Shown: positions 1 to 12,232 of the stretch, piece by piece
How positions within the stretch are numbered: position 1 is the first letter of the stretch
Layout of the letters: the number at the start of each line of letters is the position of its first letter
Assembly: GCF_019578655.1 (NCBI RefSeq)
Contig: NC_063258.1
Coordinates: 23,626,802-23,690,801 of the forward strand
Reading direction: 5' to 3'
Source: Ricinus communis
Lineage: Eukaryota; Streptophyta; Magnoliopsida; Malpighiales; Euphorbiaceae
Length of the DNA: 64,000 bases
Program-made: the position numbers and the translations under genes
The notes under the pieces: model-generated
What the model saw: only the letters and a program-made list of their open reading frames with translations
Told to the model about the DNA's origin: nothing
Database searches by the model: none

Positions 1-66
1 CATTCTAATAGCCCATCCTTGATAATTTGGAGGAGTAATTGCATTGAACGAAGCTTCTGTATTCAT
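1..66 (-). pseudogene. Ty1/copia gag N-terminus, cut by the window edge
   Basis: Reading leftwards from an ATG at 66, the frame begins MNTEASFNAITPPNY and continues QGWAIRM to the window edge. This resembles the start of many plant copia gag proteins, where a 'PP..(N)Y..WA.RM' motif opens the UBN2-type gag domain. A degenerate tRNA-iMet primer-binding site lies about 95 bases upstream (161-173), which supports an element running off the left end. Only 22 codons are visible, so I cannot say whether the element is intact. This is inferred from the motif and the primer site. Confidence 0.6.
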
Positions 67-160
67 GTTTTTAATGGTTGTGGTTTTGTGTTTATATAGG
101 TGGATAAAGATGTTTATAGTCTTTTTTTAGATGTTTGATTTCACAGGTCCTTTAAGATAT

Positions 161-173
161 TGCTCTTATACCA
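161..173 (-). other. Primer-binding site of the left-edge copia element (degenerate)
   Basis: The minus strand reads TGGTATAAGAGCA. It differs at one base from the TGGTATCAGAGCA type that pairs with initiator tRNA-Met in plant copia elements. A TG dinucleotide at 177-178 could mark the end of its 5' LTR, which would then run rightwards from 177 until the next element interrupts it at 368. Confidence 0.5.
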
Positions 174-176
174 ATT

Positions 177-367
177 TGTTGGTAAGCTAGAACTGAAAGT
201 ATTTTTAAGAACTTGCAGAAATCATATGATTCATTGACTAGCCAAGCCAACTATTTATACAACAAGATTTTAAAATTAAAATGCAGAAAAATCTGCTATA
301 AATCAAGATAATCTAAACTGATTATTGACTACCTTATTTGCCTAAAAATAAGGACTGATATTTTATT
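177..367 (-). repeat. Possible 5' LTR fragment of the left-edge copia element
   Basis: This stretch lies just outside the primer site at 161-173 and begins with TGTTGG, as an LTR end should on this strand. No second copy is in the window, so LTR identity cannot be proved. It stops where the neighbouring copia element begins at 368, which suggests a nested insertion. I could not find its continuation with certainty after 5342. Confidence 0.35.
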
Positions 368-639
368 TGTAAAGATTTGAAAGAAAAGAACTCTCTCCTC
401 CTTCTCTTGAAGATCTGAAGCAAATATATAGACTAACTAGCTTAAAGAGCAAGTAGTCTTTTGGCTATCCTATATTTAATGCTAATTCAAAGTGTAACCT
501 ATAACTTTTAAACTTCTTATACTTCACACATAAGTTATAATTAATTACAAACTAACTACAATAAATATAGATACATAAGTTACAATTAATTACAAACTAA
601 CTACAATAAATATGAATAAAACTTTTGGATTTCCTAATA
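368..639 (-). repeat. 3' LTR of the first copia element
   Basis: This 272-base repeat matches 5075-5342 with scattered substitutions. Near its inner end it holds an internal tandem duplication of about 43 bases (around 527-570 and 571-612, each with an AAGTTA.AATTAATTACAAA core). The right LTR carries the same duplication, so it predates the insertion. The inner boundary is set by the purine tract at 640-650. Confidence 0.9.
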
Positions 640-699
640 TCCCCCCTCAAGTTGGAGCGTGAAGATCTCGAACACCCAACTTACGCAACAATAATTCGA

Positions 700-3600
700 A
701 TTGTGATCGATCCAAAACTTTAGTAAAAACATCCACCAATTGCTGCTTTATAAGCACAAATGAAGGAACAATTAAGCCATCTGTAATCGCATCTCGTACG
801 AAATGATAGTCTGCCTCAATGTGTTTCGTTTATTCATGAAAAACAGGATTTGTGCTATATATAACACAGACTGACTATCACAATAGAGTCTCATTCCTTT
901 CTCGTGGTGTACACCCAAATCCCCAAGCAACTATTTGAGCCATTTTAATTCACAGGTAATAGATGCCATTGATCTATATTCCGCCTCTACTGATGAATGA
1001 GAAACGGCTGGTTGCTTCTTTGTTTTTTAGAAAACAGGAGAATAACCAAGTAAAATGAACTAATCGCTTAATGATCACCTCGTTAATAGACAACTTGCCC
1101 AATCAGAATCACACCAACCTTCCAAGTTTAATTTGCTATCAGCACGCAACATTATTCCTTGGCCATGACTCTTTTTCAAATAGCGAACAACTCGTAATGC
1201 AGCTTCCCAATGCTCTTCTTCGGGCTGTTGCATAAACTGGGAGAGAATATGAACGAGAGTAAGCCAAATCCGGACGTGTGACACCCAGATAAATCAACTG
1301 CCCAACTAGTCGACGATATTGCTCCGGATCATTAAGTAATCGACTAGCGGCTAATGCCAAATGATGATTTGCTCCATAGGAAATTCTGAAGGTTTAGGAC
1401 CTAGTAAACCTATCTCATAAATAATGTCCAAAGCATATTTCCTTTGACAAATAAAAATGCCTTCCAAACTGCAAGCAACTTATAGTCCAAGAAAATATTT
1501 ATATACCCCAGATCTTTCATTTTGAAGCATTTTCCAAGATAGTCTTTAAATATTGTCAAGGCCATAGTATCATTGCTGGCAATAATCATATCATCCACAT
1601 ATACAAGAATATTAATCTGAATTGTTCCCCTTGTCAAAGTGAATAAAGAACAATCTGAATATGATTGTTGAAAACTATGATTCTGCAATGCCGTTGCAAG
1701 TTTGGCAAACCAACACCGATGAGCTTGTTCTAAACCATATAAGGACTTCTTCATTATGCACACCAAGTTAGTATGATTTTTCTCAAATCTTGGAAGAATT
1801 TTCATGTAGACCTCTTCAGCTAAATCACCATGCAAGAAAGTATTATGAACATTCATCTGATGAACTTTCCATTTCTTCACTACCGCTAATGCAAGAAAAG
1901 TATGAACAGTCACCATTGTTGCAACAGGAGCAAAAGTCTCGTTGTAGTCAATACCTTCTACCTGATGATGACTAAATATAACAAGCCTTGCTTTCAATCT
2001 CTGCAAATTTCCTCTTTCATCATGCTTTTCAGTATACACCCATTTACTTCCTAAAGCTTTCTTTCCAATAGGTAATTTTTGTAGGACTTAAGTGCCTTGA
2101 TCTTCCAAAGCACGTATCTCCTCAGCCATAGCCTTTCTCCAACCTTCATGTTTTATAGCTTCTTTAAGAGTTTTAAGGGGATTGCCTATAGTTACTGTTG
2201 CTATATATTTTCTATGGCTATCGGAAAATTTATCACAAGACATAAAATGAGAAGTAGGATAAGGAGTACCTGAGGAAGATAGTGAAGAAGATGAGTTGGC
2301 GGAAGAACTTTTCTTTTTCACAATGGTATGAGTCACAAAGTCACGGTAGTGAGAATTAGGTAATCTTGAACGTTTGCATCGTCCCAGTTCTGTTGTTATG
2401 GCTTCAGGTTCCTCATTTTCAGCAGCCACTAACACAACACTCTCTTCACTTTCCTGCCCATCATCACCCTCTATCTTCACATTATTACCCTATATTACCC
2501 TCTATCTTCGCATTATCACCTTCTATCTCCTTATTATCACCCTCTATCTTCGCATTACTCCCCTCATAATCCGATCCACACTGTTCTCCATGGGAGCACG
2601 TAAAGTATCATAACAACCTACTCCTTTGCATAATGGAAACACATTTTCAAAAAATTTAACATCCCTAGACACAAATATCTCTTTTGTATCTAAATCATAC
2701 AACTTCCATCCCTTTTTAGCAAATGTGTACCCTAAGAAAACGCATTTACGACTTCTACTAGCAAATTTATCACCTTGATGTTTTTGATTACGAGCATAAC
2801 ATAAACAACCCAAAATCTGAATGGCTTGTAAGTTAGGAATTTTACCAAACAAACATTCATATGGTGTTTGATAATTAAGAACACAAGAAGGAGTACGATT
2901 TATTAAGTAACATGATGCCATCACACACTCTCCCCAAAACTGAATAGGCAAATGCCTTTGGAAACGCAAAGCACGCACCATATTTAAAATGTGTCGATGT
3001 TTACGCTCAACATGACCATTTTGTTGCGGAGTCCCAATACAAGATGTTTCAAAAATAATACCATGTTTCTTAAAATATTCAGTTAAGCATGTAAACTCAA
3101 TTCCATTATCACTTCTAACTCATTTAATAGTCTGATTAAATTGCCTGTTAACCAATGCAACAAAATTCAAAAACATGATGCCAACTTCTAATTTATTATA
3201 AAGCAAGTAAACCCAAACTGTTCAAGAGAAATCATCCACAATCGTCAAAAAATAAGAAGCCCCACAGGAGGAACGAGTCTGATAGGGTCCCCACAAATCA
3301 CAATGAATAAGTTCAAAAATCCTACTAGCACAACTCCTACTAATAGGAAAACTGTCTTGTGGTTGCTTTGCACACAAGCACACATCAAAACCATTTTTAT
3401 TCAAATCACTAGATTTACTCACAAATGAAAACTTCTGAATAACTTTCCCCGAAGGATGCCCCAGATGCTTGTGCCATAACTCCATGGACTCACCACCATT
3501 AATAGCTAGGACCTTGTTATGAGGAATACCACAAAAAAAGAAAAGTCCATCCTTGCGCTCACCCACTCCAATCAACCTCCTCGTCACTCGGTCCTGTATA

Positions 3601-5010
3601 ACACACAAAGCATCAGTGATTTGAATGGTATATTTGTGTTCATCTAATAGTTGAGTCACAGAAATTAAATTACAATCCAAATTGGGAACAAATAACACAT
3701 TATTAATCCTCAAATTGCCCGAAAATACCACGCTTCCCTCATGTGTGCCGGTAGTAGTCCGACCATCTCGTAATCTCACTGGATAATGGCTAATTGTATT
3801 CAAATTGATTAATAATTTTAATGTACCTGTGACATGATGAGTAGCCCTGGTATCAATTATCCATAAACACTTACCCGTTAACCGATCTTTGGAATTTGGC
3901 AAATTAAGAAGATCAAGAATGGTCTGCCATTTTGCAGGCATAATGCCAGAAAAGCCTACTGCCTCTGAAGTGGTTGGCACTGCCTGAGAAGTACTCACCT
4001 GTCTCAAAGAATTAACGGTAGTTTTGTATGCGCGAACCAACGGGGCACCATTACTGCCTCTCCCTCTACTACTTCGTCCACTAGTCGTACCACTACGGGT
4101 ACCACCTCTCCCACCACGACCACCACGAGGTCGATCCCCCCACTAATCCGGGAAACCATGAAGTTGAAAATATGAACTTTGATCATGGCCTTCACGATTG
4201 CAGTACGCACAAAACTGGTCAGAATTATCAACAGAACGAGATCTACTTTGAAGATTCGTTTGAACCTTAAAAGCCATAATATTGTCTTGGTTGCCCTTCT
4301 CAGGATGTAAATCGCCTCCACACAAATGCTTCTCTTGTATCAAAGTTTGGTACGCCTTCTCTAGCAAAGGCAGCAGGTCTTGAGTTAAAAGTTGCAAGCA
4401 GACAGATATAGGCGTTGTCCAGACCAATGAGAAACCACATAAGTCGTTCTTCCTACAATAATTGCGTATATTGTGCTGCAAAATTGCATTTACAGGCGTC
4501 ACAAAAACACGTTGGTAAAGTGATAAAATTTGCTATTTCATCTAAAATCTTACTAAGACGTCCAAAGAACGAAGAGATGGATTCCGTTTTCCCTTGCTTG
4601 CACTCGGCAAGAGATGCTTTGAGTTGATAGATCCGTGTTCTATTCACTACACAGAAATGTCCCTTCAAGACAGTCCACAGTTCTCGCGCATCCTCATAGT
4701 ATGAGAGAGTAGAATGTAGTGAAGGATCAATAGTATTCACCAACCATGCAACCAACATGGAATGCACAATATACCAATCCTCAAGTTTCTCGTCATCAAT
4801 GGGAATCAAGGTTGTCCCTTCCAGAAACCTAAATTTTCTCTTCGCCTTTAAAGCTATACGAATAGCTCTCGCCCATTCATCATAATTATCTCCTTTCAGT
4901 TGCACCGGTGTGATCAGATTTTCTGGGTTGTCATTGGAGCCAAGAAAAAAAACATCAATCTTTTTCACACTGCTAGAACTTGGAGTTCTGGCATCGTCAT
5001 CACTAGCCAT
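700..5010 (-). pseudogene. Broken copia gag-pol polyprotein
   Basis: The gag start is MASDDDART at 5010. A UBN2-type gag follows (about 4500-4960), then a zinc knuckle near 4145-4210 (CAYCNREGHDQSSY) in which the last cysteine has become tyrosine. The protease is near 3840-3870 (WIIDTRATHH), with the usual DTG/DSG glycine replaced by arginine. The GAG-pre-integrase motif LWHKHLGH is near 3460, and integrase runs from about 3400 to 2550. RT is at about 2180-1410 and keeps YVDDM near 1590. RNase H remnants (LVGQLIYLGVTRPDL, CDSDWAS) lie at about 1360-1075 and continue with breaks to about 700. Two active-site changes plus many stops mark an old, inactive copy. Confidence 0.92.
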
Positions 5011-5060
5011 GATGAAATAAATAACTCTTGGTAAAAAAACGTCTCCTCTCCTCAGCCTTA

Positions 5061-5074
5061 TGGCTCTGATACCA
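5061..5074 (-). other. Primer-binding site (tRNA-iMet) of the first copia element
   Basis: The minus strand reads TGGTATCAGAGCCA, the standard plant copia primer site. It directly abuts the LTR that begins at 5075. Confidence 0.9.
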
Positions 5075-5342
5075 TGTAAAGATTTAAAAGATAAGAACTC
5101 TCTCCTCCTTCTCTTGAAGATTTGAAACAAATATATAGACTGACTAGCTTAAAGAGCAAGTAGTCTTTTGGCTATTCTATATTTAATGTTAATTCAAAGT
5201 GTAACCTATAACTCTTAAACTTCCTATACTTCACACATAAGTTATAATTAATTACAAACTAACTATAATAAATATGGATAAGTTACAATTAATTACAAAG
5301 TGAATATAATAAATATGGATAAAACTTTTGGATTTCCTAATA
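5075..5342 (-). repeat. 5' LTR of the first copia element
   Basis: This 268-base copy of the repeat at 368-639 begins TGTAAAG in window orientation and ends ...TTTCCTAATA. As the upstream LTR on the minus strand it would have carried the element's promoter. A few dozen differences between the two LTRs point to a fairly old insertion. Confidence 0.9.
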
Positions 5343-5692
5343 ACCTTTCTCAATGACCGCTCATCGGTAATTTCCTAGTTAGGGATGACAACATCAATTC
5401 ATTTCCTGGTTAGGGATGACAACATCAATTCTAACTGATTCATTGTTATCCCCAACTCTTTCCTTCTCACTTTGCATTCCTTTTAATGAATAAAAAATAT
5501 TATAAAATATAGAAAATAATCAACAGTATAAGACAATGAACAAGTAAAATCTAATGAGCTTGTAAACAGACAAACGATTCTAATGCGATATAAGAAATTG
5601 CATGGAAAGAAAGGATAGAGCTTTATCTTTGCTATGAACTGGAACAATTTGGGCATATATTCTTGACAGTTTGAGAGTGTTTATTCAAAGCG

Positions 5693-5730
<38 letters not shown>

Positions 5731-6790
5731 CTTCTTGATATTGTTATGTTATTTGAGATATCGAAAAGATCATATAAATCGTGTCAAATAATAATATAAA
5801 AATTCATATAAATAGTATAAAAAGAAGTAAAATAAAATTAATAAGTTATTTGAAAAGTGTTTGTCGGTTTAAGATAATAAAATATTAAGATTAGTAAAGT
5901 AGGAACTATACATTTAAAGATGAAGAAGAAAAAGAGTCGATCCAATTCTTTTCTTTAAAAACAACAGTTGTGGTTTTTTTAACACAAAAAATATAGAAAT
6001 TTTTTGAATAATTATTTATGATAAAACTTAACCTAGTTACTTTAGCTGACATGGTATCATTAATTGACGGACATGATTTTTACTGGATTTATCGAAATGA
6101 TAGACTCTATTTATCTAAGAATTTGTCTAATATATGTTAGTTGTTAGTGTTAAAAAGAAGAAAATTTCTTTTTAAGTGGGTCATTATAAATCTCATATTT
6201 TTTTCTAGTTTTTCACTTTACGATGGAATTAACTCTATAAGAAGTGAAGGGAGGTCTCGACTCGAGCGCCAAATGACTATGACTAAAATTGAAGTATAAA
6301 ACTTTCGGTAAAATGAAATAATTTCACAAGGAGCCAATAAGTCTCTAGTATTATGAACCCCATGGATGACCTATGAAAGCCACGGGCCTACGGGTTCAAC
6401 CTAAAACCTTCCAACTGGAAAGATAATTCCGAAACCTTTTATTTCTTTTCTTTACCCCGCAGGTCATTACATTGTTGATTATACCAGGTTCAGTCAGCCT
6501 CGCTGTTATACTGTTAATGGTATTTTCCTTTTCTTCTTTTTTCTTTTTTCATATGAAAGAAGAGATGAAGATAGGAGTGTTGGGCGGCAATGTTTATTCA
6601 GTTGAAACTTATTTTCACTGTGCCATTGTATAACATGAGATGGTTCACAATGATCGAGCGTTTGTCATGTATTAGAGAATGTTGGATCTAAATTCTGACG
6701 ATCCCTTTCCTCCTGGAAATTTTTGATGTGCCCAAAAACAAAAATAACGCCAGATGACTTTATTTGAATATGGAACACAGAAACACCATG
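5343..6790. other. Intergenic, AT-rich, with a TA microsatellite
   Basis: No gene is seen. A short direct duplication (CCTAGTTAGGGATGACAACATCAATT and a copy differing at one base) lies at about 5374-5440. A pure (TA)n run occupies 5701-5729. The rest is AT-rich with no long open frame. Confidence 0.6.
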
Positions 6791-7112
6791 TAGATTTCAA
6801 ACTAGAGCACAATCCCAAGTATATGGTATGTTACAGGCATTACACCTTATTGAACATAGAAACATAAGTTCCTGCCATGATGTTTCATCACTCCGGATAC
6901 CCACAATTTGGCAAGTACTCGATGATCTGAGTGCCTGTATTGTATTGGAGAAAGTCAGGTATAAACTCTGTGAACTCATGAAAAAGTTTTCTGATGCACC
7001 AATAAACAGAAAAAATCTCACTAGGTAACTGTATTTGTGAACTTGGAAAAAAGAACCATCGTGCAGACTTCGAACCCAAGTATGATGAGGTACGTATGTT
7101 ACTTTACAGTCA
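6778..7112. repeat. Diverged direct duplication downstream of the GTD-binding gene
   Basis: The segment at about 6778-6840 resembles 7050-7112. Both run CCATGTAGA or CCRTGCAGA, then TTC, AA.C, CCCAAGTAT, GGTA, TATGTTAC and ACAG. The pair lies just past the 3' end of the minus-strand gene at 7385 and may be part of its 3' UTR or an old insertion. No coding sense was found. Confidence 0.35.
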
Positions 7113-7384
7113 CAATCCATATAATTCTCCAGTATAAGCATACTGATAGCATGCCTGAAACAATTTAAAGATAACAAGCTTCTGTGACTAATTACAGTAT
7201 GAAATCTCTACAACAAATGCATTTTCATATGGCAAATCAGAACTCAACCAAAGTATATTTTTCTGTTATGTTCCGACCATTCCATTTCTTACAGAGTCCT
7301 TTCTTTTGCTGGCAGCGGATATCAGAACCTGACGGTATATGAATGATCAATGTTAGCAGCAGCTGTGTACGAGGATATGATCAA

Positions 7385-8930
7385 TTACATCCAGAAGTAT
7401 ACCATCGCCTGCCCGAAACATAAAGTCGTGTCATTTTGCATAAATTGAAAACAGACATGCAGAAATCAACATTAAGAAGTATATAAATTGCAAATTCATG
7501 GAAAGAATGACTTGTTGAGTGAGTCTGTACAATTGTGTAACAGAGAACCAGAGAGATCGTACCTCTTGGAGAGGATCTAGAGACGGTTCAAGTGGGAAAA
7601 GGGGCTTATTAGCTCTCCAGGTTTTCATCTCTGACTCTATGGATTTGAGCTGTTCACGTATTTCCTTCAATAAATTCAACTCCTCTTCTCCTACAGTGAC
7701 AATTTCATGTCTCGCACTGTTCCTGGCTCTCTCAAGCCTCTCAATTCTACGACTCAGCTGGTTCAATTCAGGTGGAGAAGTTCCTACGTTAACTGATTGG
7801 AAAACTGGCGAAACACAGCGTTCAATAACTCTTAAGTTCGGTGAGTTCTTCTCAAGGCTTGCTGACAGCAACATTGCCTTTACTCGGTCTGTTTCATGCA
7901 TATTCAGTGATTCGAGTGTGTCCTCAGTGACCAAATCTGGCTTTCCAGGCCTCTTATCACATTTCAAAGTCAATTTACTGTAATCCTTCTTAGCTTTGCG
8001 ACTCTCTGTAGTTTGTGGGACTTCAAAGATATCCTGAACATTTGATGAACACCCAGAATTAAGACTGTCCTCCACTTTATGTGAACTGTCATGGTGCTTA
8101 ACTTGATCTGGAATAACATCATTTACTTCTGTAGTAGCAGCATCAATTGATGTGCCTATGCTCACTTGTGAAAATAACGAAGGAGACCAAGTACCACCAC
8201 CCTTCCAGATTGATTGTTTGTTTCGTCTAGAGTCTTTAGTATCCGAAAACTCTTTCATCCGCTCATCCAACATCTTTATCTGCTCCCAACATGAATTAAG
8301 GTCTACACTCACACAGCTGCCAAGTTTCTTCTCTGAATCATCGGTTTCCGGAATAGTATTTTCTTCAACAGGGCTTGGCAATGAATCTGCCTTAGGAGTC
8401 GCAGATCTTTTCCTTTCGGTAGCACTCTTCTTCTGATTGGCCTCTTTGACTGCAACTTGAGGCAGAGAGTTGACTCTCCTGGCATTGCTGTTAACACCCT
8501 TTTCCATAAACAAAGTATCATTTCTTTGCATTAATAGATTCTCAGGAAATCTATTTTCATAAACACCCAAATCATTAAAACCCATGCTCAGGAGTCTGTA
8601 CCTATAAGCCTGAACTTGGAATTCGAGAGATGCAATCTCCATTTCTCTCTGATATATCAGATCCTCAAAAACTGCTAGAGCCTCTTCAGCATGACACATC
8701 TTTTCCTCTGCCATCCTCTTATATTGACTCGCTTCCATCTTTAGCGAAGCCTTTTCTCCTTGTAAACGCAATATCATTGATAAAGCTTCACTAGCTGCGG
8801 AACCTGCCGCTTCTCTTTCCACATCCAATTCGGCATTAAGCTTCTGCAGAAGCTGTTGCTGTGCATAAATTGCTTCTTCTAGTTCAGAAATATCAGGTTC
8901 GGGCACCATTGATATACTGCTTTCTGCCAT
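7385..8930 (-). CDS. GTD-binding (DUF593) coiled-coil protein, probable myosin-binding family
   Basis: The protein has 463 residues from two exons: 8930-7563 and 7408-7385. The intron is GTACG...CAG, phase 0, and the last exon encodes only AMVYFWM before TAA. I chose the Met at 8930 (MAESSISMVPE) because the domain follows at once; an in-frame Met at 8957 adds nine unconvincing residues. Residues about 14-113 form the GTD-binding domain, a long coiled coil with LEEAIYAQQQLLQKL at its start and VFEDLIYQREMEIASLE near its end. Family members bind the globular tail of class XI myosins and link them to vesicles. The middle is Ser/Lys/Glu-rich and low in order; a second coiled coil (LSRRIERLERARNSARHE) sits near the C-terminus. 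No clear membrane anchor is seen, unlike larger family members. It could equally be annotated zein-binding-like; the domain is secure, the partner inferred. Confidence 0.88.
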
Positions 8931-9940
8931 AGCAGAACTAATCAAATATTGATACAACTATACTTCTTCCTGTGAAGACAAAACAAAACCAACTACAGTC
9001 ACAAATTGAAAATGAATTCTCACATAAGTATCTTGAAAAAGAAAAGAAAAAAACAGTTTAGACATGCTGAACAAGAATATAAGCACGAAAGGAAGTTTTA
9101 GCAAGCCGATAGTTGTGCACATAGGGTAATATCTATATCCTTGCCAGCATGTAGATGAAGTTTGCTCAGGCAAATATATAATTTTGATTTTGCTTGCGCA
9201 ATAACATCTAAAAGGATGCATTTCTGAAGAAAAATTTTTCAACTGCAATATCAAACAGACACTTATTATTATTATTGCCTAGCTCTCCCTTCAAAATCCT
9301 CCTTCCACATTTATCCTACCCAGAAACTGCAGGGAATCCTGTGATTTTAGGATTTGATTCCACAAGATTGGTGTGAACTAAGATAACAATAACCAAGAGA
9401 GCCATAACTACAGGAAGCAGCAATGAAAATATGGGCTTATTACCTTGTGGTGAAATTAACCCTTGGAGAAAAGCTAATATGATTGGAAAAATAAACTGAA
9501 CTCTCTTCAAGAAACCCAGATGTCACACTGGAACAAATAAAACAATCAGATTTGAAATAAAATCTCTGAAAGAAAGTTTAAACAAGCACATCAGAACAAA
9601 TGGATATACATGAAAAAGATACATAGATATACAGATTTCAGATATAAATAAATAAAACAAATAGAACTCATTTCAAATATCTAAGACAAAGACACCACCT
9701 TTATGATAACTCACCATTAAAGAAGAGAAGAAAGACAGCCAAATGATCTCTAGATTCTCTTTTTTTCTTTCTTTTGGTACAAACAGACTAAGGAAAATAA
9801 AGGAAAAAGGGAATGTAGTAACGGGTATATATGGATTTGCTTTTCTGTAAAGGAGATAAAAAGAAAGAATCAGATTTGAAATAAAATCCACAGTGGTGCT
9901 GCTTTCCTTGCAAGTGAATCTGGAGGAGATAATGACAGTT
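8931..9940 (-). other. Probable spliced 5' leader of the GTD-binding gene
   Basis: On the minus strand a CACAG acceptor near 8971 precedes a short leader before the ATG at 8930, so at least one 5'-UTR intron is likely. No coding exon of the family is missing. Exon edges further upstream (9250-9930) cannot be fixed by eye. Confidence 0.4.
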
Positions 9941-11540
9941 TAAAAAACCATAATTAGACAGTTAAGATATAGGCCATATTATACTTGGCAATACATAAGT
10001 GCTTATTGTTTGTACCTGATCTAAATCTAGTAACCTTGTTGGACATTTGACCTGTATATTTAATTCGTTTGGCATGGCAACATTACTTTTTTGTTATTAT
10101 TATTATTATTTTTTATGAATTAAACCCAACCTTCTAACTTTATTGACATAATCATCCTATATCTATGGGAACTAACTCAACTCGCCACCCATTTACTAAC
10201 TCAGTTGGTCAGTAAATTTATTCATTTTTTGATAATTAGCTTTGGTGATTAATTCTCAAATCTCACTATTCTAGAAACGATTTCAGTAATTAACTGGATT
10301 ATATTTAATTAATGATTATTGTGTCATAAAATTAAAAAATAAAATAAAATCTTAATCTTTTATGAGATAAATGTATCTATGCTTAATATAATTTGAAATT
10401 ATTAAGAATTTTTTAAAAGTGAATAACTACAAACTTTAGGTATCTTTTAATTAAATAAATAAAAGTTTCATATCTATTTAATATATATATATATATAATA
10501 TTATTATAAAATAGTATTTTAATTAAATAACTGACATTTAAAATCATAAATCTAATCATTAAAATTAAATGACACTAAATAATAACCCTAATGATTTTAC
10601 TTTATAAGGGAATTATATCTTTTAAAAAAAAAATTATGTGGCTATACCGGGGTCCTTGTTTTCTTTTCTTTTTATCAAACTATCATTTAAATAAAAATAA
10701 GAAAAGAAAAGCGGTAATCAAGGATCAGTTTAATTTTAAAAGGCGGTTAAAAGCGTTTCCAACGGCTATAGCAAAGGGTCCCATGTACCCACCGGAAGGT
10801 CCACGTGTCGCCGACATCAGCATCACATAAAAAGGCGGGGACTGAAACCCGTGCCAATAAGACAAAGACACGTAACATTATAGAATTAAAATAATTTATA
10901 GAATAAATAAATAAATTATTTATCAACTCTTGAAAAATTCATCTTTCTTTTTATTTTTGGGACTCATATTATTATGTTTGCTTGTAATTTGTAAAATCAT
11001 ACCCGTATCCAAAGTCAAATAATTTAAAATTTAACACTACTCTTTTCAAAGTTTTGGTAACCTGCTTTTATATTAATTCTTTTGCTTAATAAAAAATTAA
11101 TTAAATTGTTACTCTCGTAAAAAAATTACGAATTCGAATCTCTCATCTGTTATTTAATATTTTAATAGATATTATCATTTTTTCTACTGAGAAATTAAAA
11201 ATAATTATTATTATTATGTAGTCTATGATCTAATAAATCTCCTTTGAATAAAAAATAGAATAAAATAAAAATTAGATCAAAAAGAAAAAATAGCTTTTGG
11301 AATGTCAAAAAGAAATAAGTATATTTAAATTATTTACAGTCTTTTTAAAGAATGAAGTGGTATTAAAAGTTTATCTAGTAAAAAAGAATATTAAAAAGAT
11401 TTTTTTTTTTTTTTTTTTTACGTTTTAGGGGAAAAAGATACCTTTTCAAAAAAAAATGCAAAATAATGATGATAAAAATAAAAATAAAAATAAAAATAAA
11501 AAGAAAGATCAGTCAAATAATTATCATATAAAATAAAGTG
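9940..11540. other. Intergenic, AT-rich, with a GC-richer promoter-like island
   Basis: Mostly AT-rich with short A/T runs: about 20 T's near 11401-11420 and (AAAAT)n near 11475-11505. The exception is 10740-10880, a compositionally distinct island described separately. No convincing open frame. Confidence 0.5.
10790..10880. promoter_or_regulatory. G-box/ABRE plus DRE-type motif cluster
   Basis: CACGTG at 10802-10807, in an ACGTGTC context typical of ABRE, is followed two bases later by GCCGAC (10810-10815), the DRE/CRT core bound by DREB/CBF factors. A second ACGT core is in GACACGTAAC near 10868. Together they resemble a stress- or ABA-responsive module. The nearest transcribed gene is the minus-strand GTD-binding gene, whose leader may start about 0.9 kb away. 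Function is inferred from motifs only. Confidence 0.4.
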
Positions 11541-12232
11541 AGAGGGAAAGAATCTGAAATCCTGATGCAGCAATGAGATGGACAGGCATGCCGCGGAGGC
11601 GAGGGGACAAGTTCAAAACTTGAAGTCACGCCACAACATTATCCTGAAAATGTCTTGTTGGGTTGAGTTTCAGCAATAATCATAGTAATAAAAAAATAAT
11701 TCTGGAAGAACTTTGATATTTTAATATGTCAATGGCTCTATATGCTATTGAGGAAACACTTCCATTTCTGATAACTGATTCAACAGAGCGAATGTTGGCT
11801 GGCTCTTGCCCTTTTGCCCCAGCTCATGGATCAGCCTGCAAAAGATGGCTTCATGGCATTTCAGAACAGGCATGGTACTGGAACCACAACTTCGATAGAA
11901 GTTTTGGTGGTTGAAAATAAGCCTGTAGTTCTAGTGGTGTTTCCTCGGGGAAAGGAAGGGTGAGAGAAAAAATTTATTCAGCATTAAAAATTAAGAAACA
12001 TCATCGCATCGCGAAATCGTGCATCGCTGATAACACTGTAACTTGAAGGGAACACAAAACATGAAATTTGATATGCTTTATGTTTTGATACCTTAAACAC
12101 GGACTTGGACATTGATTTACACATAGAAGGAGACTAGGATGACCACTCTTCAGATCTTCAATGCAAATAGAACTCGACGTGTGTTATCCACACTTTCCCT
12201 GAACTTGCAGTAACTGATGACTTCTCCTCATC
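11540..12232. other. 3' flank of the EF-hand gene
   Basis: This lies downstream of the minus-strand EF-hand gene and probably holds its 3' UTR near 12232. A non-AT-rich patch at 11730-11930 has short open frames on both strands (on the minus strand one includes EPANIRSVESVIRNG), but in-frame stops bound it on both sides. I cannot assign it to a gene. Confidence 0.4.

Larger units (their letters stand above)
368..5342 (-). mobile_element. Decayed Ty1/copia LTR retrotransposon (4.97 kb)
   Basis: Two near-identical terminal repeats (368-639 and 5075-5342) enclose a gag-pol region on the minus strand. A tRNA-iMet primer site lies directly inside the right LTR at 5061-5074, and a purine tract (minus-strand GAGGGGGGAT) lies directly inside the left LTR, so the orientation is firm. 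Gene order is gag, protease, integrase, RT, RNase H, the copia order. Stop codons and frameshifts break the reading frame into at least six pieces, so the element cannot move on its own. I see no matching target-site duplication (TTATT on the left, ACCTT on the right), so one flank has changed or the ends are imprecise. Confidence 0.93.

Noticed and set aside
7431..7562. 43-residue C-terminal tail of the GTD-binding protein that looks membrane-spanning
   Set aside because: It is intron read-through. A GT donor at 7562 and a CAG acceptor at 7409 give a short final exon instead.
8931..8957. Nine extra N-terminal residues on the GTD-binding protein
   Set aside because: MYQYLISSA adds nothing conserved; MAES at 8930 sits directly before the domain.
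11726..11914. Plus-strand frame of 62 codons
   Set aside because: No family resemblance, and frames on the other strand are equally long; it lies in the 3' flank of the EF-hand gene.
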